Shown piece after piece: positions 11,701 to 24,829 of a DNA stretch of 64,000 nucleotides. This DNA is from Diploscapter coronatus (Eukaryota; Nematoda; Chromadorea; Rhabditida; Rhabditidae). The first letter of the stretch is position 1; each line of letters opens with the position of its first letter. The position numbers and the translations under genes are program-made. The stretch lies in assembly GCA_964036155.1 (NCBI GenBank), contig OZ038422.1:78825201-78889200 (forward strand), in the 5' to 3' direction. The notes beneath the pieces are model-generated. The model saw only the letters and a list, made by a program, of their open reading frames with translations, searched no databases and was not told where the DNA came from.

Positions 11701-14700
11701 GTGATAAAGATATGATGAATAAGGGGTAATGAAGTCTGTATAACGTTCTTCAGAAGTTTAGGAAAAATAGGCACTTTACGATTTTTTAAAGAAAATTTTG
11801 ATAAGAAAACCACAAAAAATGATATCTTGATATTCGATTTGGTTTTCAGGGCACGATCTTCACTATTAGATGAGAGATTGAGGATTTGAAGTTGCAGATA
11901 AATAAAATTAAAGAGTACAGATTTTGATGAGAGAAAAAGGAACAGAGATATGAAATGCGGAAAGCCCTCCATGATGGGTATGTTTGTATGGAAATAATTG
12001 CGCGAAATGTGACAGAACGAATGCAAAGAGAAAGAAAGAGGGAAATGGAGAGAAAGAAAGATAGGGACGGGGAAAATAGTGAGGGAGCAGAGATACAGAA
12101 AGAGCTGATTCTGACAGAGAAGAGCTGCGAAGATACGGAGATTTCGGGGGGATGATACAATGACCATTCATTTCTTCTTTGGAAAGAAATCGTCGTAAAA
12201 TGATCAAACAAATGCTGAAAGCTTGAAGAGAAAGTTCAAGAAATTTCGTATTAGCTTAGGAAGAAGATGAAAGTGAATTTGGAATCAGGATTCTTGATAA
12301 TTCTTACAAAATTGGTAGTATTTGAATATTGTAAGATAGTTAAATTAAGCTTCACAAGTGTTTCATTGCGGTTTTCAACTGATGTCATCAGTTGTACGAT
12401 ACAATGGTGTGAGATATTCAAATCGTTCTAATAAAGAGTTAAATAAAACTGACGATAAACTGAATATGTAAGGATGAACGATGTTTTATCGATGGAAGGT
12501 TGTGCTGGGCGAAAAAGTTAGTTGAGGCTTTTGAAAAATGGCTGATTATCACGCGATTGTACTAATTACAGACCAGGATTGAAGCTTCAAAACATTTATG
12601 TTAGAATAAAAAGTAGTGGTTTATGCTTATTAAAAGAGAGATTTAAATGTTGGACAACATATGATTCAGAAGTTTGTATAGTCAAACTGAATTTTCCTAG
12701 TGATCACGACTAGTTGTGCCAAACCATAAAATACGCCTGCAATGAGAATCTAAAAATGATAAATGTAAACGTCAAGATGAGGTTGTAGATTGAACGATGA
12801 AGAGCGAGGTTGATCTTTCGTACGTATTTGTTTGAAATAATTAGCGAAAAAGGCAGAGAAAATAGGATTTGTATGTTACAAAGTTAGGCTATAAGTTTGT
12901 CGGCAAAATTAGAGGCGATTACACGTAACACTGTGACTTCTATAGTTTACCTATCAAAACCAAGCTGAATGAATGGAATCTTTTGTAAGCCTGTCAAACA
13001 ACCGAAGGAAGTTTACCTAATCCAAGAGAAAAAGTTTAAAAATCTAGCTAAAAATCAGAAATTCGAAATTTTTAGAAAAAAAATTGAGTTCTTATTGCAA
13101 GAAACACGTCTTTTCATAAGAAATCCGTCGTTCGGTTTGGTCGGAAAATGATACGGAAAACGCAAAGAAAACAAAACGGACAAAAACCGGAACAGGTGGT
13201 TGTTTTCGCGAGGAAGGCCAGACGATTTTCCTGTTCTATTATTTAGTACGAAAAGAGCGATTAGAGGGTGGAAAGAGGAAAGTAGGGACCAACCGATCTG
13301 CCGCGAGTGACCCTTCGCGCATGTAGAGAAAGGCACATAAAAGGACTGTTCAGAAAGACAAAGACGAAGGGGAATAGTACGGGAGACTATGAGAGCTGAG
13401 ATAGGTAGAGAAAAGAAGAAATAGTCTGCAAAAGTGGAAGAGTGAAAGATACAGACGGCTGGAGATAATGGCAAGCAAATACAGCCTGGGTTGTTTCTGG
13501 CCATAGGGAAAATCTCTAATCTAATGCTAAAACATATGGAGTCAAAGCAGTCTGGGATGTTCGATATCCAAATATGCCGAGCTAACCTTTATCTTTTTAC
13601 TCTCTCAAACGTGTTGGCTATTTCTCGATTTAGGTAAATAACATAATGAGCCCAACGCTTTGCGACACCGAGATAAGAATATGTGTTGAGAAGCAGGTGG
13701 AAGTGAGGTAGTACGAGAAGAAATGCTAATTTTGGGAGAGTGCAGAGAAAAATAGTGTAAAATGGTCTAAAATAGGAGATTTCGTAGAAAAAGAGTCATG
13801 GAAATTAACGTATTAGTTTTGTAATCAAAGGATGCATACCTAACGATGCTATCAACACCTGCTCTTTTGAGATTTCGCAAACATTGAACAATTAGGTCAG
13901 GCGGCCTCTTAACTATCTTTTGACGGTAGTTTAGAGTATGAACTTGTAGACTTCTTCCAATTTTTGTAAATGACACAAATTTATTCCAGTTTTAATTGGG
14001 CGTCCTTTAACATTGGGCTAGAAAAAGCTAAAGATCACATGAGCTTTGCAACTTTTGTAGTCATGTTTATCTTTTCAAAAATGTAGGTTGTCTGGTTTAT
14101 CTTTGCAGAAGTTAAATGGTCAATGATTAGAAAACGAAAGAAGTAGAAGAAAAAATCTCTTATTATGTGTTGAAAGATAGAGTACAGAAACGGCTGAGAT
14201 AGTTTGTGGTCGCTCATTTGCAAAGTTTAGTAATTAGAGTCATACTTTGCATAAATTGAGGAGACACTAATTTCTAATCGAAATTTATGATATCCACTTC
14301 ATGGAAATTTTTAAAGTCTTTAGTTTGGTTAGACTGTAATTAGGGAGAGATTGAAATCTGTCATTTCCTAGGTCAGACAAGATATTCGAATTTTCGATAG
14401 AATATGTCAAATTTATTTTGAACAGTTCTATAAGTTCGCTATTTCTTATTAGATTTAGTCGAAACATAGGATATGTGATCTTCATTCAGATAAAACTTTT
14501 GATAATTTTTGAGTTACAATAATTGAATTACCTAGATCAGAGATCTTTTTTCTGCTATTAAATTTATAATGGGTGCTTAGGTAAGATTGGAACAAATTTT
14601 TCGATATGTGTTGCTAGTTCTTTAATTCTCCCTTCTAGAACTGCCATTTTCGGTGCTTTTCCTCCAGTCTTTATCAGTCGATTTCAATTCAATGATCGAT

Positions 14701-16791
14701 CACTTATCAGCATAACTGCATTCACTCTCAATTGATTTTGATCAATTTTTATCAGTAACCATGCTCACTTTCGATAGTTCGAAAATTTTTGCTCCCGTTT
14801 AAAATTTCCCTTTCTTGAATTGGTCCTCGATGTTTTTCAACTGAACTATTTTATATCGAGGAGATTTGATAATTCGCCGAGTCAGTTTTGAAAAAAACGA
14901 CTAACTTTCCTGCTCTTTGAAACTTTATCTAAAAGTTATGTGTAATACTGTATGAAACGCAGTTTTTCTGAATGATGCTCAAGTGAAGATCAGCTAGGTT
15001 TCCACTAATTTCAGTTGTTATTAGTTTCGAAAGAATTTAGCTTCATCTTTTCTATGAAACCTATTCTGTCTAGTTTTGAAATATCGTTGTTTGTACCCTA
15101 AAATTGTAGTCTTTGATTCTTTGATATTTCTCGAGAATGTCTTTTAGAGTTGTTTGGTTTGTGTGTACAGAGGCGAGAGGTGCTGCCCTAATTCGCAAAA
15201 TCATGAGAATTTTTATAGGCTTCCGAGATTTAGTATGTGCTGAGATTCCGATAATCCTTTATACTTCTTGATAAGGATTTTTAGAGATTTCCATCATTTT
15301 TAATTCACTCATAGTGTGGATTGACCAAGCTTATGCGCTAAAAATTTCTCGATTTTCCTAATTTTTTGCAGAAAGCCTAACTATTTTATGAATTTTCAAG
15401 TCACGTGGTAAATTTTTTTTAATTGGACAAATTCCAAGCTGCAAATCAATTCTTTCTTCTCACGTGAAAACTTTTTCACGTTTTAACTTTCGATTTTCAA
15501 AGACGCCTTCTTTTCGCATTTTTACTCTCTCGTTCTCTGAAAAGTGCGCCTTCGTTTTCCGATGGGTCGATAATTCTCCTGCCGTTTAATCAATCCGACT
15601 AATCAAGCAGAGTGGAATGAGTTGATGACCGATACGCAACAGGGCAGGTTGGAAATCACTCGGTTAGAGGATAGACAGCCAGAGTCGCTTCCACTGCCAA
15701 TCACAAAGACGCCCCTCGCAACACAGCACATGGCCAATTCTCCGAGTTAGAGACGTAGAGCGCGAGAAAAATGATTAGAGACTATGCAAAATGACAAGAA
15801 TCGAAGAAGAAAAACATCTAGAGAGTATAGGAAACAAGGAGACGAAGAGTGGAAGAAAATAGAGTAAAGAAAAATTTAGAGAATGCGTAAAATAAGTGGG
15901 CAGGGAAAGAAAGAAGCGGGCGAGTATGGAAAACGAAGAGAGCGCAAAGAAGTCAGACCTGCAGCGAGGTGTGTTCTCTCTCTATGTTTCAATGGCAAAA
16001 AGCAGTGTTTCGCGGATTTTCTGTCTTCTTTCCGCCTCTACTCGTTCACGTGCTAACTTTCGGTCTCTAATTCCTGAATTTGCACGACCCTTTTACTCCC
16101 AGTGCTTCTTCAAGGCTTTTGGTGGTTCTATGTACAATCGCTGGTGAAGAACCTCGCTTTTGACCCAAAGAACGGCGATTTATAAGGAGCGAGTGGTTTT
16201 CTTGATGGATTTAGGAAATTTTTATGAAGTCTTGTCTTGTGGAGGTACTGCTTTATTACTGGGAGTGCTTTCTCTATCACTTTCTTTTTTATTCAGTTTT
16301 TGGAATTTCGCACGGTGAGAATGAGTAATTTTGAAGTTTCCGAAAAAGCTAACTTTTCCATTTAGGGAAAATCTATTCGTTTTTACTTCTTTAAAATCTT
16401 TGAGAATGCCTAATTCCCATTTCAAAGAATCTCCCCTCGACTTTGTATCCATCTAGCTACGGTCTATTTTGAGTTTTATCCCTTGCCTCTACTTTTCCTG
16501 ATCACGCACTGCTACATGCGACTCTGTTTTGGTAGTGGATTTCGAATTTTGTAGTCTTCCCATTTTCAAAAAAGAAATTTGATAGTTTCAATTTGAAAAT
16601 TCAAAATTGGAGTTCGATTTTTGTACTTTACTTTCCGACTCTACGAATTTCCTGCGGAAACCCATTATTTTCTTTTCTTTCTTCGTATTAAATGGTTCAC
16701 GTCATTTCTATTCGGAGTCGGGAGGAAATTGATTATTTTTTTCATATCGGAAGGTTTTAAATTGAGTTAATGATTTAATTTTGAGAAGTAA

Positions 16792-19700
16792 ATGGAAATG
16801 GGTTACTCGGATAGTGGAGGACAGCTGGAACAGGCCCCTGAGCCGGGAAGTCCTGTCGAGGTCAAACCCGAGAAAGGTTTGTTTGTTTTTTTTTTAATTT
16901 AAATTTTGATTAATAGAAGTCGGTATCAACTAAAGCGTTGGCTTAATTTTATAATTCTACAAATTGTAAGCACACTTCGATCATTTTCAATTTGAAATTT
17001 AAACAACTATCATTTGGAAGCAGACCGAGGGAAAACGATCGTCAGAAATCCTTTGCGATCTATCCCCAGTACATTCCCTTCGTCTGACGAAAGCGCTCCC
17101 TAGATCTGTTTGAAAGCTACCTTCATTCATTATTTTCTTCGATGGTTACTTTGAACTCAAGTGCCATTATCCTTCTACATTCAATTTCAGTGCATTTTGA
17201 AACATGCCTAAATCAATGAGCCATAAATTACTCTTTCAGGCATAATCGGTAATTGTCTAATATGCGGCGAGCCATCTACTGGAAAGCATTATGGAATTGT
17301 TGCATGTTTGGGGTGTAAGGTACGGTATTCTAATTTTATTTGCTGCAGAAAGACTATCGTCCGTAGAAAGCATTGATAAAGAAACTATGAGGTTGTAATT
17401 TGTATTTTCAGACATTTTTCCGCCGCGCGGTTGTTCAAAGACAGGACACCGTCTGCAAGCTAGAAACTCCCTGCGAGCCTAAGCTGATGGCCAGGAAGGC
17501 CTGCAGAGCCTGTAGATACAGACGATGCTTGGAGTGCGGCATGAGCAAGGAAGGTTGGTGGTATTCAGTTATGCAATCTAATTAATCTCGAATATGTTTG
17601 AAAATCTTGTAAGGTTCAGAAATAGGCAATAATTTTGATAGATGAACCGACCGTTTTATATTTTGGAGAAAAAAATCATGAATTTCAATTCTGAACTGAT
17701 ATTTTTTGACAAATAATATGTGTTTAAAAGTTTCGTTAAACCTTTAGTTTTACCGAATTAGTAATACTCCCCTATTCTCGCTAGAAAAAAAACGATAAAA
17801 ATTATTATTCATTTCAGCCCTGCAACCGCGTCGCGATCTGATCGGCTGTCGTCGCGTCAGGAATCGACCCAATTGGGCTGTGCCTCCCCCGAACGTGATG
17901 ACCGAGGAAGTCAGCAAGAATGCGCTACTTTCACTCATCGAGAGACTCACTGCTTGCGACGAGAGAATTCGGTAATTTTTTTTAGCACTTCGATATCTGT
18001 TCTATCCCTCCACTATCTAGGCTTTCGGAATCTGATTTTTATTGACTGAATGAAATATAGTTTAATAATCCGCCTGGATTATATGACTTCATTCAAACTT
18101 TCTCATATACTCAATCAAAGCTCTGTCGAAATGATCGAAGCAGTTGTCATTTTAATGATTAGATCAAGCTTATCACGAACATGTTGGCATACATATTCTT
18201 TTCAGAAATAAGAAATTCGAAATTCTCCGTTCGAAACAAGAAGCTTTGGGACTAGCGAACGCTATCAAGGAAGGGATTTGCAAACCGAATGTGAGACTTT
18301 TTTTTTTTTTAAATAAAAAAATACATTACAAGAAGTATCCTGATGATATTTATAATTCCGAATATTTTGCTTATCTTATCAAACTAACTTATTTTAGGTA
18401 GATCATCATTCGAAACTTATGATTATGCTAGCCTCTGATATTTCGAACACGACCCAGACCGACCTGCTCACACTGCTCGAATGGATCAAAACCCTGCCTG
18501 TCTTCAAACTCATCTCGCAAAAGGACAAGGAACTTCTCCTCAAGGTAGGGATTTTTTAAAAATATGCTTAAAACAGAATACCTTTAAAATTGTATCTAAC
18601 CTTTAATGCTTTCTTTTCTACATTCCTTCTAGTAATTTCCTCACGGTATTTTCTTTGAAAACCGATAAATATGTAAATATCATTTTGAAAAAAATGAGAG
18701 AATTCATTCTAAGATATTATTTCTTTTTTTATTAGTTCCTTATGGTGATTTAAACTTATTACGGAAAAATAAAAAAAAAGATTGGAGTAATTTTGAAAGT
18801 AAATTTCAGCGGTTTGCGTGGAATCATCTGATCATCGAGTGCGGCACGTTCACCGCGGCAGCCAATGTCGACGATGTCTGGCTAATTTCAAACGGCACGT
18901 GCATGCCCAGGAATGTTGAGAAACTACCCGAGGAGAGCAAGGTAGAATGATTTGAATATGGAAATCCAATGAACGCATTACTTTTATGAATTGTTGCCAT
19001 GACTTTCACAGACCTACATATTCTAGTGACTTGTAAAATCTCGTTTCTTATAAGTTTCTAGATGATCTGGTATGAAAAAATGAAAAAGTGGACTTGATTC
19101 ACCGTTGTGATGCGTTTTCAAAAATACGAATCTTCAGTTATCAATTTCCGCCGATCGTCGCTGGCGCCAAGAGAAGCTCTACAAGCAGATGACGGACACT
19201 TGCATTGATGAAGTCCAAATTTACTTTTTTTTACCAAAATTTAACCTACGTTTTAGGTAGCCGCCCCATTACGACAATTGAAATTGATGCCCCAAGAACT
19301 GGTCGCTCTTCGAATAATCATGCTCATGAATTGCGGGGGAACACCCGGTAAATTTAAAAAATTAAAATAAAATCCTAAGCCCGTTCATACTTCAAAAGCA
19401 AATTCTAACAAGGCGGGAAGTTCGCGTGAAAAGTAGAGAAGAAAAGGTAGCTGTTTCTTTGTACCCAGATCTAGGGAGCATTTGAGTCGGATTCACAAAA
19501 TATACAGGGTGTGGGTCGTAGGAACGAAATTTACGTTATGACGCCATCAAGAATGGAGACGATTTTTGAACACCCAGGGCTAGTGATGCAAAATTGTGAA
19601 TTAAATATTATAGAGGGTATGTCGCAGAGCCATCCTGACTTAGGTCCTCCCTAGGTCTGTTTGCATCCCCCCTTTTAAAGCACTTTTCTCGTTATTCTTG

Positions 19701-20595
19701 GAAAGGCGTGAACTTGCTTCTAAAATTTTCTGCATTTTTTTTTTAATCTTGTTTCATTCCAGAATATTCCGGACTGGAAGAGCAAACTCACAAAGTGACT
19801 TTGGCGTTCCGCGACAAGGTCATCGCTGCTCTCTTCGCTCACTACGAACATATAGAATATCCCAATTTTCCTGGTAAGTAAAATTTAAAAATTCAAAGAG
19901 TTACGGTAATTTTCAAATTACTTTTTAGAACGATTTGGCAGCGTAATTCTGATGACCTCAGGAATTACGTCGGCTGCGTCAGCGATGCTCGAAAGTTATC
20001 AAGTAGGTTGATTTTTGCTTATCTTTCGGAAAATTTTAATTGCTCTGAAAAAGTTTCAATGAAACGATATTATGCTGAGATTTTAGCTTAATATTGCTGC
20101 GGGGATTGCCTCGAAAGTTTTTTCTTAATATCATGCAGAAAAATTAAATAGCTGTGCACAGCGAATGAAAGATACGAAAGATTATCGCAAATAACTAAAT
20201 TGCTGGAAATTTTTTTTAAATGAAAAGCGGCATCCACTGGCTGCATAAAATTCTGTCATATCCGAATTAGCACAAGTTTAGAAGTGAAAACATGAGAAAT
20301 TTAGGTAATGCGATTATTCAAGATAGTCTCATTCGATTCGATTTCCCAACAATTGCTATTCAATGGCTAATTATTCAGAATTTATTCCTAATTACCTATA
20401 AATCAACATAGTTATTCCTAAAAGACTATCAGAAACTATCCAATTTCAGAGAAATTGTGAAAAAACTACGCTCAAAAACCTCAAAACTTAGTCCAATTTC
20501 TTAGAAAATCTGTCGATCATCGTATTTTTGGGTTCAGAAATAATGCATTTCTTTTCAAGTTTCAGCTTCTTTTTTTTATGAATTTTGAACCCTGA
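16792..20595 (+). CDS. Nuclear hormone receptor, 401 aa
   Basis: Twelve exons in phase: 16792-16876, 17240-17319, 17412-17553, 17818-17971, 18206-18290, 18398-18544, 18810-18941, 19138-19212, 19257-19347, 19763-19873, 19929-20002, 20566-20595. The DNA-binding domain spans residues 34-99, with all eight zinc cysteines (34, 37, 51, 54, 70, 76, 86, 89). The P-box CLGCKTFFRR is of the kind seen in nematode HNF4-derived supplementary receptors. A ligand-binding domain follows from about residue 165. The last exon is only 10 codons (LLFFMNFEP plus stop) and would supply the AF-2 helix. It should be a ligand-regulated transcription factor in the nucleus; the ligand cannot be inferred. The intron 19213-19256 is only 44 nt. 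An AATTTTGAG string just upstream of the ATG could be a trans-splice acceptor. I cannot assign a specific nhr number. Confidence 0.9.
17095..17112 (-). repeat. Copy of CTCCCTAGRTCTGTTTG repeat
   Basis: This string in receptor intron 1 shares the core CTCCCTAGATCTGTTTG with the inverted-repeat element at 19466-19659. It is probably one arm of a decayed copy. Confidence 0.4.
19466..19659. repeat. MITE-like inverted repeat in receptor intron
   Basis: Arms of about 27 bases at 19466-19492 and 19632-19659 are near-perfect inverted complements; each contains CAGAYCTAGGGAG. The ends of the element and any target-site duplication are not resolved. Related sequence occurs at 17095-17112 and 32832-33005, both also in introns. 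Confidence 0.6.
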
Positions 20596-20792
20596 AAATA
20601 CGATAATATTTGAACTTTCACTACAAGAACCGCCAAGCAAAATTTATTTCATTTAATAGATTGAAATTTCCTATTTTTCGTTAATATTTTCGCCAAATCG
20701 GGTAACAAATCCTACGCATTATGGGTCGTTTTCAACGAAATTCGAAGAATTTTTCCATATTTTTATGAATCTTCAAAAGTAGTCGACAAATT

Positions 20793-20814
20793 TTTATTTA
20801 TCCAGAAATTTATT
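20793..20814 (-). terminator. Poly(A) signals for mrpl-20
   Basis: Two AATAAA hexamers on the minus strand (20793-20798 and 20809-20814) lie about 300 nt past the mrpl-20 stop codon. They sit within the probable 3' UTR of the convergent receptor gene. Confidence 0.4.
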
Positions 20815-20854
20815 CAGACCGTATGTATAAATACATAACATCAAATAACGAACG

Positions 20855-20860
20855 AATAAA
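20855..20860 (+). terminator. Poly(A) signal for the receptor gene
   Basis: AATAAA lies 260 nt after the receptor stop. If both this and the minus-strand signals are used, the two convergent transcripts overlap in their 3' ends. Confidence 0.4.
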
Positions 20861-21114
20861 TTGATATAACAAAACAAAATTGAGCAAAAACGAAAACAGT
20901 GAAAACCTAGAAATAGACTAGCTCTTACTAACTAAGGAGATCTAAATCAGAGGATCTGAAGGAATTTAGGATATGAAAAATCTTAAAACCCACACATCTC
21001 TTCTTTTAAAAATCTTGAAATTCTCAAAATTCTGATAGCTGCAAAAATTTTCATGTAAAATTCCAAGAATTTTGAAAAAAAAAAACAATGAAAAATACCG
21101 ATAAAATGTGTTCT

Positions 21115-22534
21115 CTAATACTCGTTGGGTTTGAGTTTCTTCGGTTTGACTTTGTGATTTTCGGCGGCTCCTTTCGGGAAAATCATCGGTCTCGGATAGG
21201 GCTCTCCGAACATCGAATCGCATAATTGCACCTACAATCGAGATAATTAGGCGATTAATTCGGATAACCAAACTTGTAAATGCGGAATTGTCACTGACAT
21301 AATTTTAATGCTTTCACTTGTAATGAACGTTGAAACTTATTTGAAGATTAAGTTTCGGTTGAAATTCATAAATTTGAGGATTACTAAATGTCGCATGTAA
21401 AAAATTGGGTAGATGTTCAGCATCGTCGTTCATTAAAGTGCTGAATCGTGATACTTTCATGATTCTTTGAATCTTATTGAATAGACTTTTGAAATCTTAC
21501 ATCGTATTTTCGTTCCTCTCGATCAGGCATCACTTCTCGACCTTCCTGCTGAGCCATCTCCTTGGCCAACGCTACGAGGCTCTGAAAATGCAAGCTCACC
21601 ATTTTTGCTAGTAACTACAACAAAAAACCGATCAAAAATTGAATTTCTTTACACCAAAATAGAGAAAAATTTTTGAAAAGATAATTCTATCCACAATCCA
21701 TTTTTCAAAAATGAATTGCATTTCCTTGAAAATTTTTGGATTTTTAAGAAAAAATCCTTACATGAAAAGACTGTGGTTCGTAGATGGCGAGTTTGGCGAG
21801 TGTGTTGTTGTCGATGAGAATGTGTGCCTTGTCGAGCATGTTCTTGAAGTGCTTGTACTCGAAGTCGTGCTCAGCCAGCGCATTCGTCACTCGAACTTCA
21901 GAATACTGAAAACTCACGTCTTACAACGATAAAAATGCATCGAATGCTGCTTCAAAGGTTGTTCATATTTGGAAAGAGAATAGCATCTTGATTCTCCCGT
22001 TGTACAAAAAGCTCATAAAAAGATAAGTTTGTCGTCTTCAATCTGCTTGATTTAAGTTTCAAAATTATTTTATAGTTGAAAACTGATAGTAAATAATCGA
22101 TGTACTTCAAGTTGTTAGTAAAATCTCACATGTTTCTCGAGTCTGGACTCGTCCTGCCTATGCATAGAGTAGTAGGCCATCAGCTTGTAGCGTAGCTTGA
22201 TTGAGGCGTGCTTGTAGATGTCGCGGTACGAACTGTTTTGCCACTAAAATTGAAATAAGCAAACTATTTGCAAGTTTTGTCACTTGGAGACTGATTGCTC
22301 GAAAAATTCGGAGTTTATTTTCCTTTTTAGCGACACTATTTGTTCATAAAAAGTGTATGAACTTTCAAACAAAGGCAATAAAAATAAATAATTAGAAAAA
22401 AAAACTCAGCGTACCGCGGTGAACCTCTGGATTTTCTCGCGCTGCAACCATCTGTCCGGAGAGGGCACTTTCGAGAACGGGTCGAAATACGAGTTGACGA
22501 TTCGGCGGAGGCCCAGAGATGAGGTCAACTTCAT
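21115..22534 (-). CDS. mrpl-20: Mitochondrial ribosomal protein bL20m, 191 aa
   Basis: Five exons in phase: 22534-22415, 22243-22130, 21905-21762, 21581-21501 and 21231-21115 (stop). The bL20 signature is clear: an N-terminal basic helix region (SYRDIYKHASIKLRYKLMAY), then VTNALAEHDFEYKHFKNML and the conserved end IDNNTLAKLAIYEPQSF, equivalent to bacterial IDRKVLADLA. The protein binds 23S-type rRNA early in assembly of the large mitoribosomal subunit in the matrix. The N-terminus (MKLTSSLGLRRIVNSY) is compatible with a mitochondrial targeting sequence. A basic C-terminal tail (KVKPKKLKPNEY) extends beyond the bacterial length. The gene is convergent with the receptor gene and divergent from sam-10. 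Confidence 0.93.
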
Positions 22535-24829
22535 CCTTAATTGTTTGAAAATTAAAGCGCAAATCAAAAATCACGGTTTTACGTGCTTGATTATTTTTGA
22601 AAAAGTGAAACGCGAAATGATATTACAAAGAACTTCGGAATAACTTTGCTGGGAACAAATGAAGCCTGAAAAGTCGCGAAAATAAAAGAATAAAACCCCT
22701 TTGAAAGAAATGCAAGACCCTCGAGGAAAAGTGGGCGGAGCTTCTCAAAGAACAACCGTAAAATTAGCGCATACGCGCGATCAACCGGATAGCCGAGAAA
22801 GCGCAATAAGACCTTGGACTAGAAAATACGAGGAAGTAAGCAAGATCGAGAGAGGGAAAAAGATAAAGGAAGGAAAATAAATGGAAGAGTGCGGAGAAAG
22901 AAGAGAGGGGAGAGAAAAGCTGCTAGAAGCAATGGGATAGCGTGGGATAGTGAGAGAAGCAGAGAAAAATGGGGTCGAGGAAAGTGGGCGGAGCCTAGGG
23001 CTGGTTAGGGGGTGCATCTCAGATCGATTTTGGACCTTTTCCAAATCATAGCTGTATGACTTCTCTACTCTCTTCAATAATATCATTGCCTCTCTTTCTC
23101 TCTCGTCGTTCTGCTTCTCTGCACGCTCCACCTTTCAGCGCGCTATTTCCTCATTCGTTCGGTTTTGTCAACGAATATACGGTTAGAGCGAGAGAAAAGG
23201 GTCGAAGACGCAGAGGAAGAAAGAGGAAATGAGAGCGAGAGAGTGAGAGGGAGAGAGGCGTTATTCAACTTATACTCATATATATTTTGTCGGTGGCTCT
23301 GTTTCTCTGTTCTCTCTGTGTATGTTCTAGTGTTATGGAGGGCAAGGATGTAGAGAGGGGGGAATGTCTCTCGCCTTGCCCAATTCGCACACACACACAC
23401 ATACTCTCACACGCATAGGCATAGCAAGTATTGTCCATCTTTGTGGCTGCCTGGCTGCAGAGCTCATATCTCGGATTTTGGAGCCATTTGGTTTAACCCA
23501 TCCCAGACCCAGAATTGGTTTCCCTTACCTAAACTTGATCTTTTTCATCCGAACAGATGCGTTTTCCATTTAAAACTCGAGCAGTTTTACAACTGATCTT
23601 ATCGCAATTTTTCGTGCTTTTGATCTCGACTCCGACGTCATCGATTTTTTAGGTGAAAGGGGAAAGAAAAAATGTGGGTGCGGGTTTGGGAATCGATTTT
23701 TTTAGATCGTTTTCATACCTAAGCTGAGTGAATTGAATTTCTTTTCTCGATACGTTATGTATCATTAGCTCCTGAATCATACCGCATTTTCTAGATCTAC
23801 TCATAATCTATCTGAAGATAACGTCTTTATCAATTTTGAGACGACACTGATCTCGGATTAATTGATAATTTTCTCAGATACTGCTTATCACTCGCTTCTG
23901 AAGCATACCATTATTCTCGATTGGCGTTAACGGATTTAACCTAACATATATATCTAGAGCATAATTCGATTCGTTGAAGATTATCAATAAATCGCGGAAA
24001 AATCTCAAAGTTTAGGACTTTACATTCCATCAACTTTTGAAACCCATTCTTTATTTTTACCCTTATCTTTGAAACTTAATTTGATAATCTTTGACCTATC
24101 CCAGATCCCCTATTCTATTCAATATAGTCTGAACGGTTTCCCCCCTTTCTCCTAGATGATTTACATCTCTTTTTCTCTGCCCTCCCTTCTCTCCACTCTC
24201 TCGCCCACTCGCTCTCTATGAAGTCTTCGATTTTTTCGCGCTGCCTAAATTAGGTCAGAGGTTTCAATCGAATTTTTCATTAATTTTCTGCTAATCGTCG
24301 ATTTCTTTGGGGCGAGATTTTGGATGTTTTCCAAAAATAAAAAAAAAACAACATTTTACTATAATGTCAAAAAATTAGAATAGCTGCCATTTTTACTAAT
24401 TTTACTGGTCACTCTTTCCAACTCGATTTGTATGATTTGATCGGTTTTTATTTAATTTTTTCAGAGGTAATCGGTGAAGTAAACAACGAAACTATCGATT
24501 TTCTGGGATCCAGTTTGGGTGTTTGAACTATCGATTTTTCGACGATATTTTGGATTTTTGCGAAATGCTGTTTGATGACTGAACGATAAACACAATCAAG
24601 TGAATGTACAGCCAACAAGCAGCGCCGAGGTGGGCTTTTACAAATTATGAATTGAAGAAGAAATAGTTTTTTTTCTTTCAAAGGTTCGCCCTGTTAACCA
24701 GGGAAACCCTGACAAGTTAGCCCACTTTCACTTGTCAATATTATTTTACACCAAAAATTAGTGAAATTTTCAAGCAGGCGTTAAAAATCGACTTTTTTCT
24801 AAAGTAACTTTTCTAGAGCTCACCCGAAC
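22535..24829. other. Divergent promoter region of mrpl-20 and sam-10
   Basis: No coding exon was found. The left half is purine-rich and the right half pyrimidine-rich on the + strand. It holds two GTGGGCGGAGC boxes (22731 and 22984), CT/GA-rich tracts, and a short CA run (23388-23401). Both flanking genes point away, so this 2.3 kb should carry both promoters. Confidence 0.6.
22731..22994. promoter_or_regulatory. Paired GTGGGCGGAGC boxes upstream of mrpl-20
   Basis: Two copies of AAAGTGGGCGGAGC (22728-22741 and 22981-22994) lie 200 and 450 nt upstream of the mrpl-20 start. A third, GGGCGGAGCTT on the minus strand, is near 44858. GGGCGG is the core bound by Sp/KLF zinc-finger factors. Function here is inference, and the box might instead belong to a dispersed repeat. 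Confidence 0.3.

Larger units (their letters stand above)
4109..16791. other. 12.7 kb without confident coding sequence
   Basis: No exon chain with family resemblance was found. From about 8.4 to 13.5 kb the + strand is markedly purine-rich (AG/GA tracts), which makes the minus strand U-rich as nematode introns are. The simplest reading is a long first intron of the minus-strand LRAT gene. Around 14.6-16.7 kb the + strand becomes pyrimidine-rich, fitting the promoter side of the receptor gene. A 12-base GC alternation lies near 9637. The open frames here are low complexity on the strand opposite the purine tracts and are not convincing. Confidence 0.5.

Noticed and set aside
11544..12167. 207-codon open frame on the minus strand, the longest in the window
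   Set aside because: It is the pyrimidine-rich complement of a purine-rich block, is made mostly of Phe, Leu, Ser and Ile, and shows no family motif. Stops are simply rare in such sequence.
13055..13504. 149-codon frame on the minus strand
   Set aside because: Composition is like random translation of a pyrimidine-rich strand, with no homology that I can see.
24680..24725. A tRNA-like stretch with GGTTCGCC and paired GGG/CCC
   Set aside because: No acceptor stem, anticodon arm or conserved tRNA spacing could be made.
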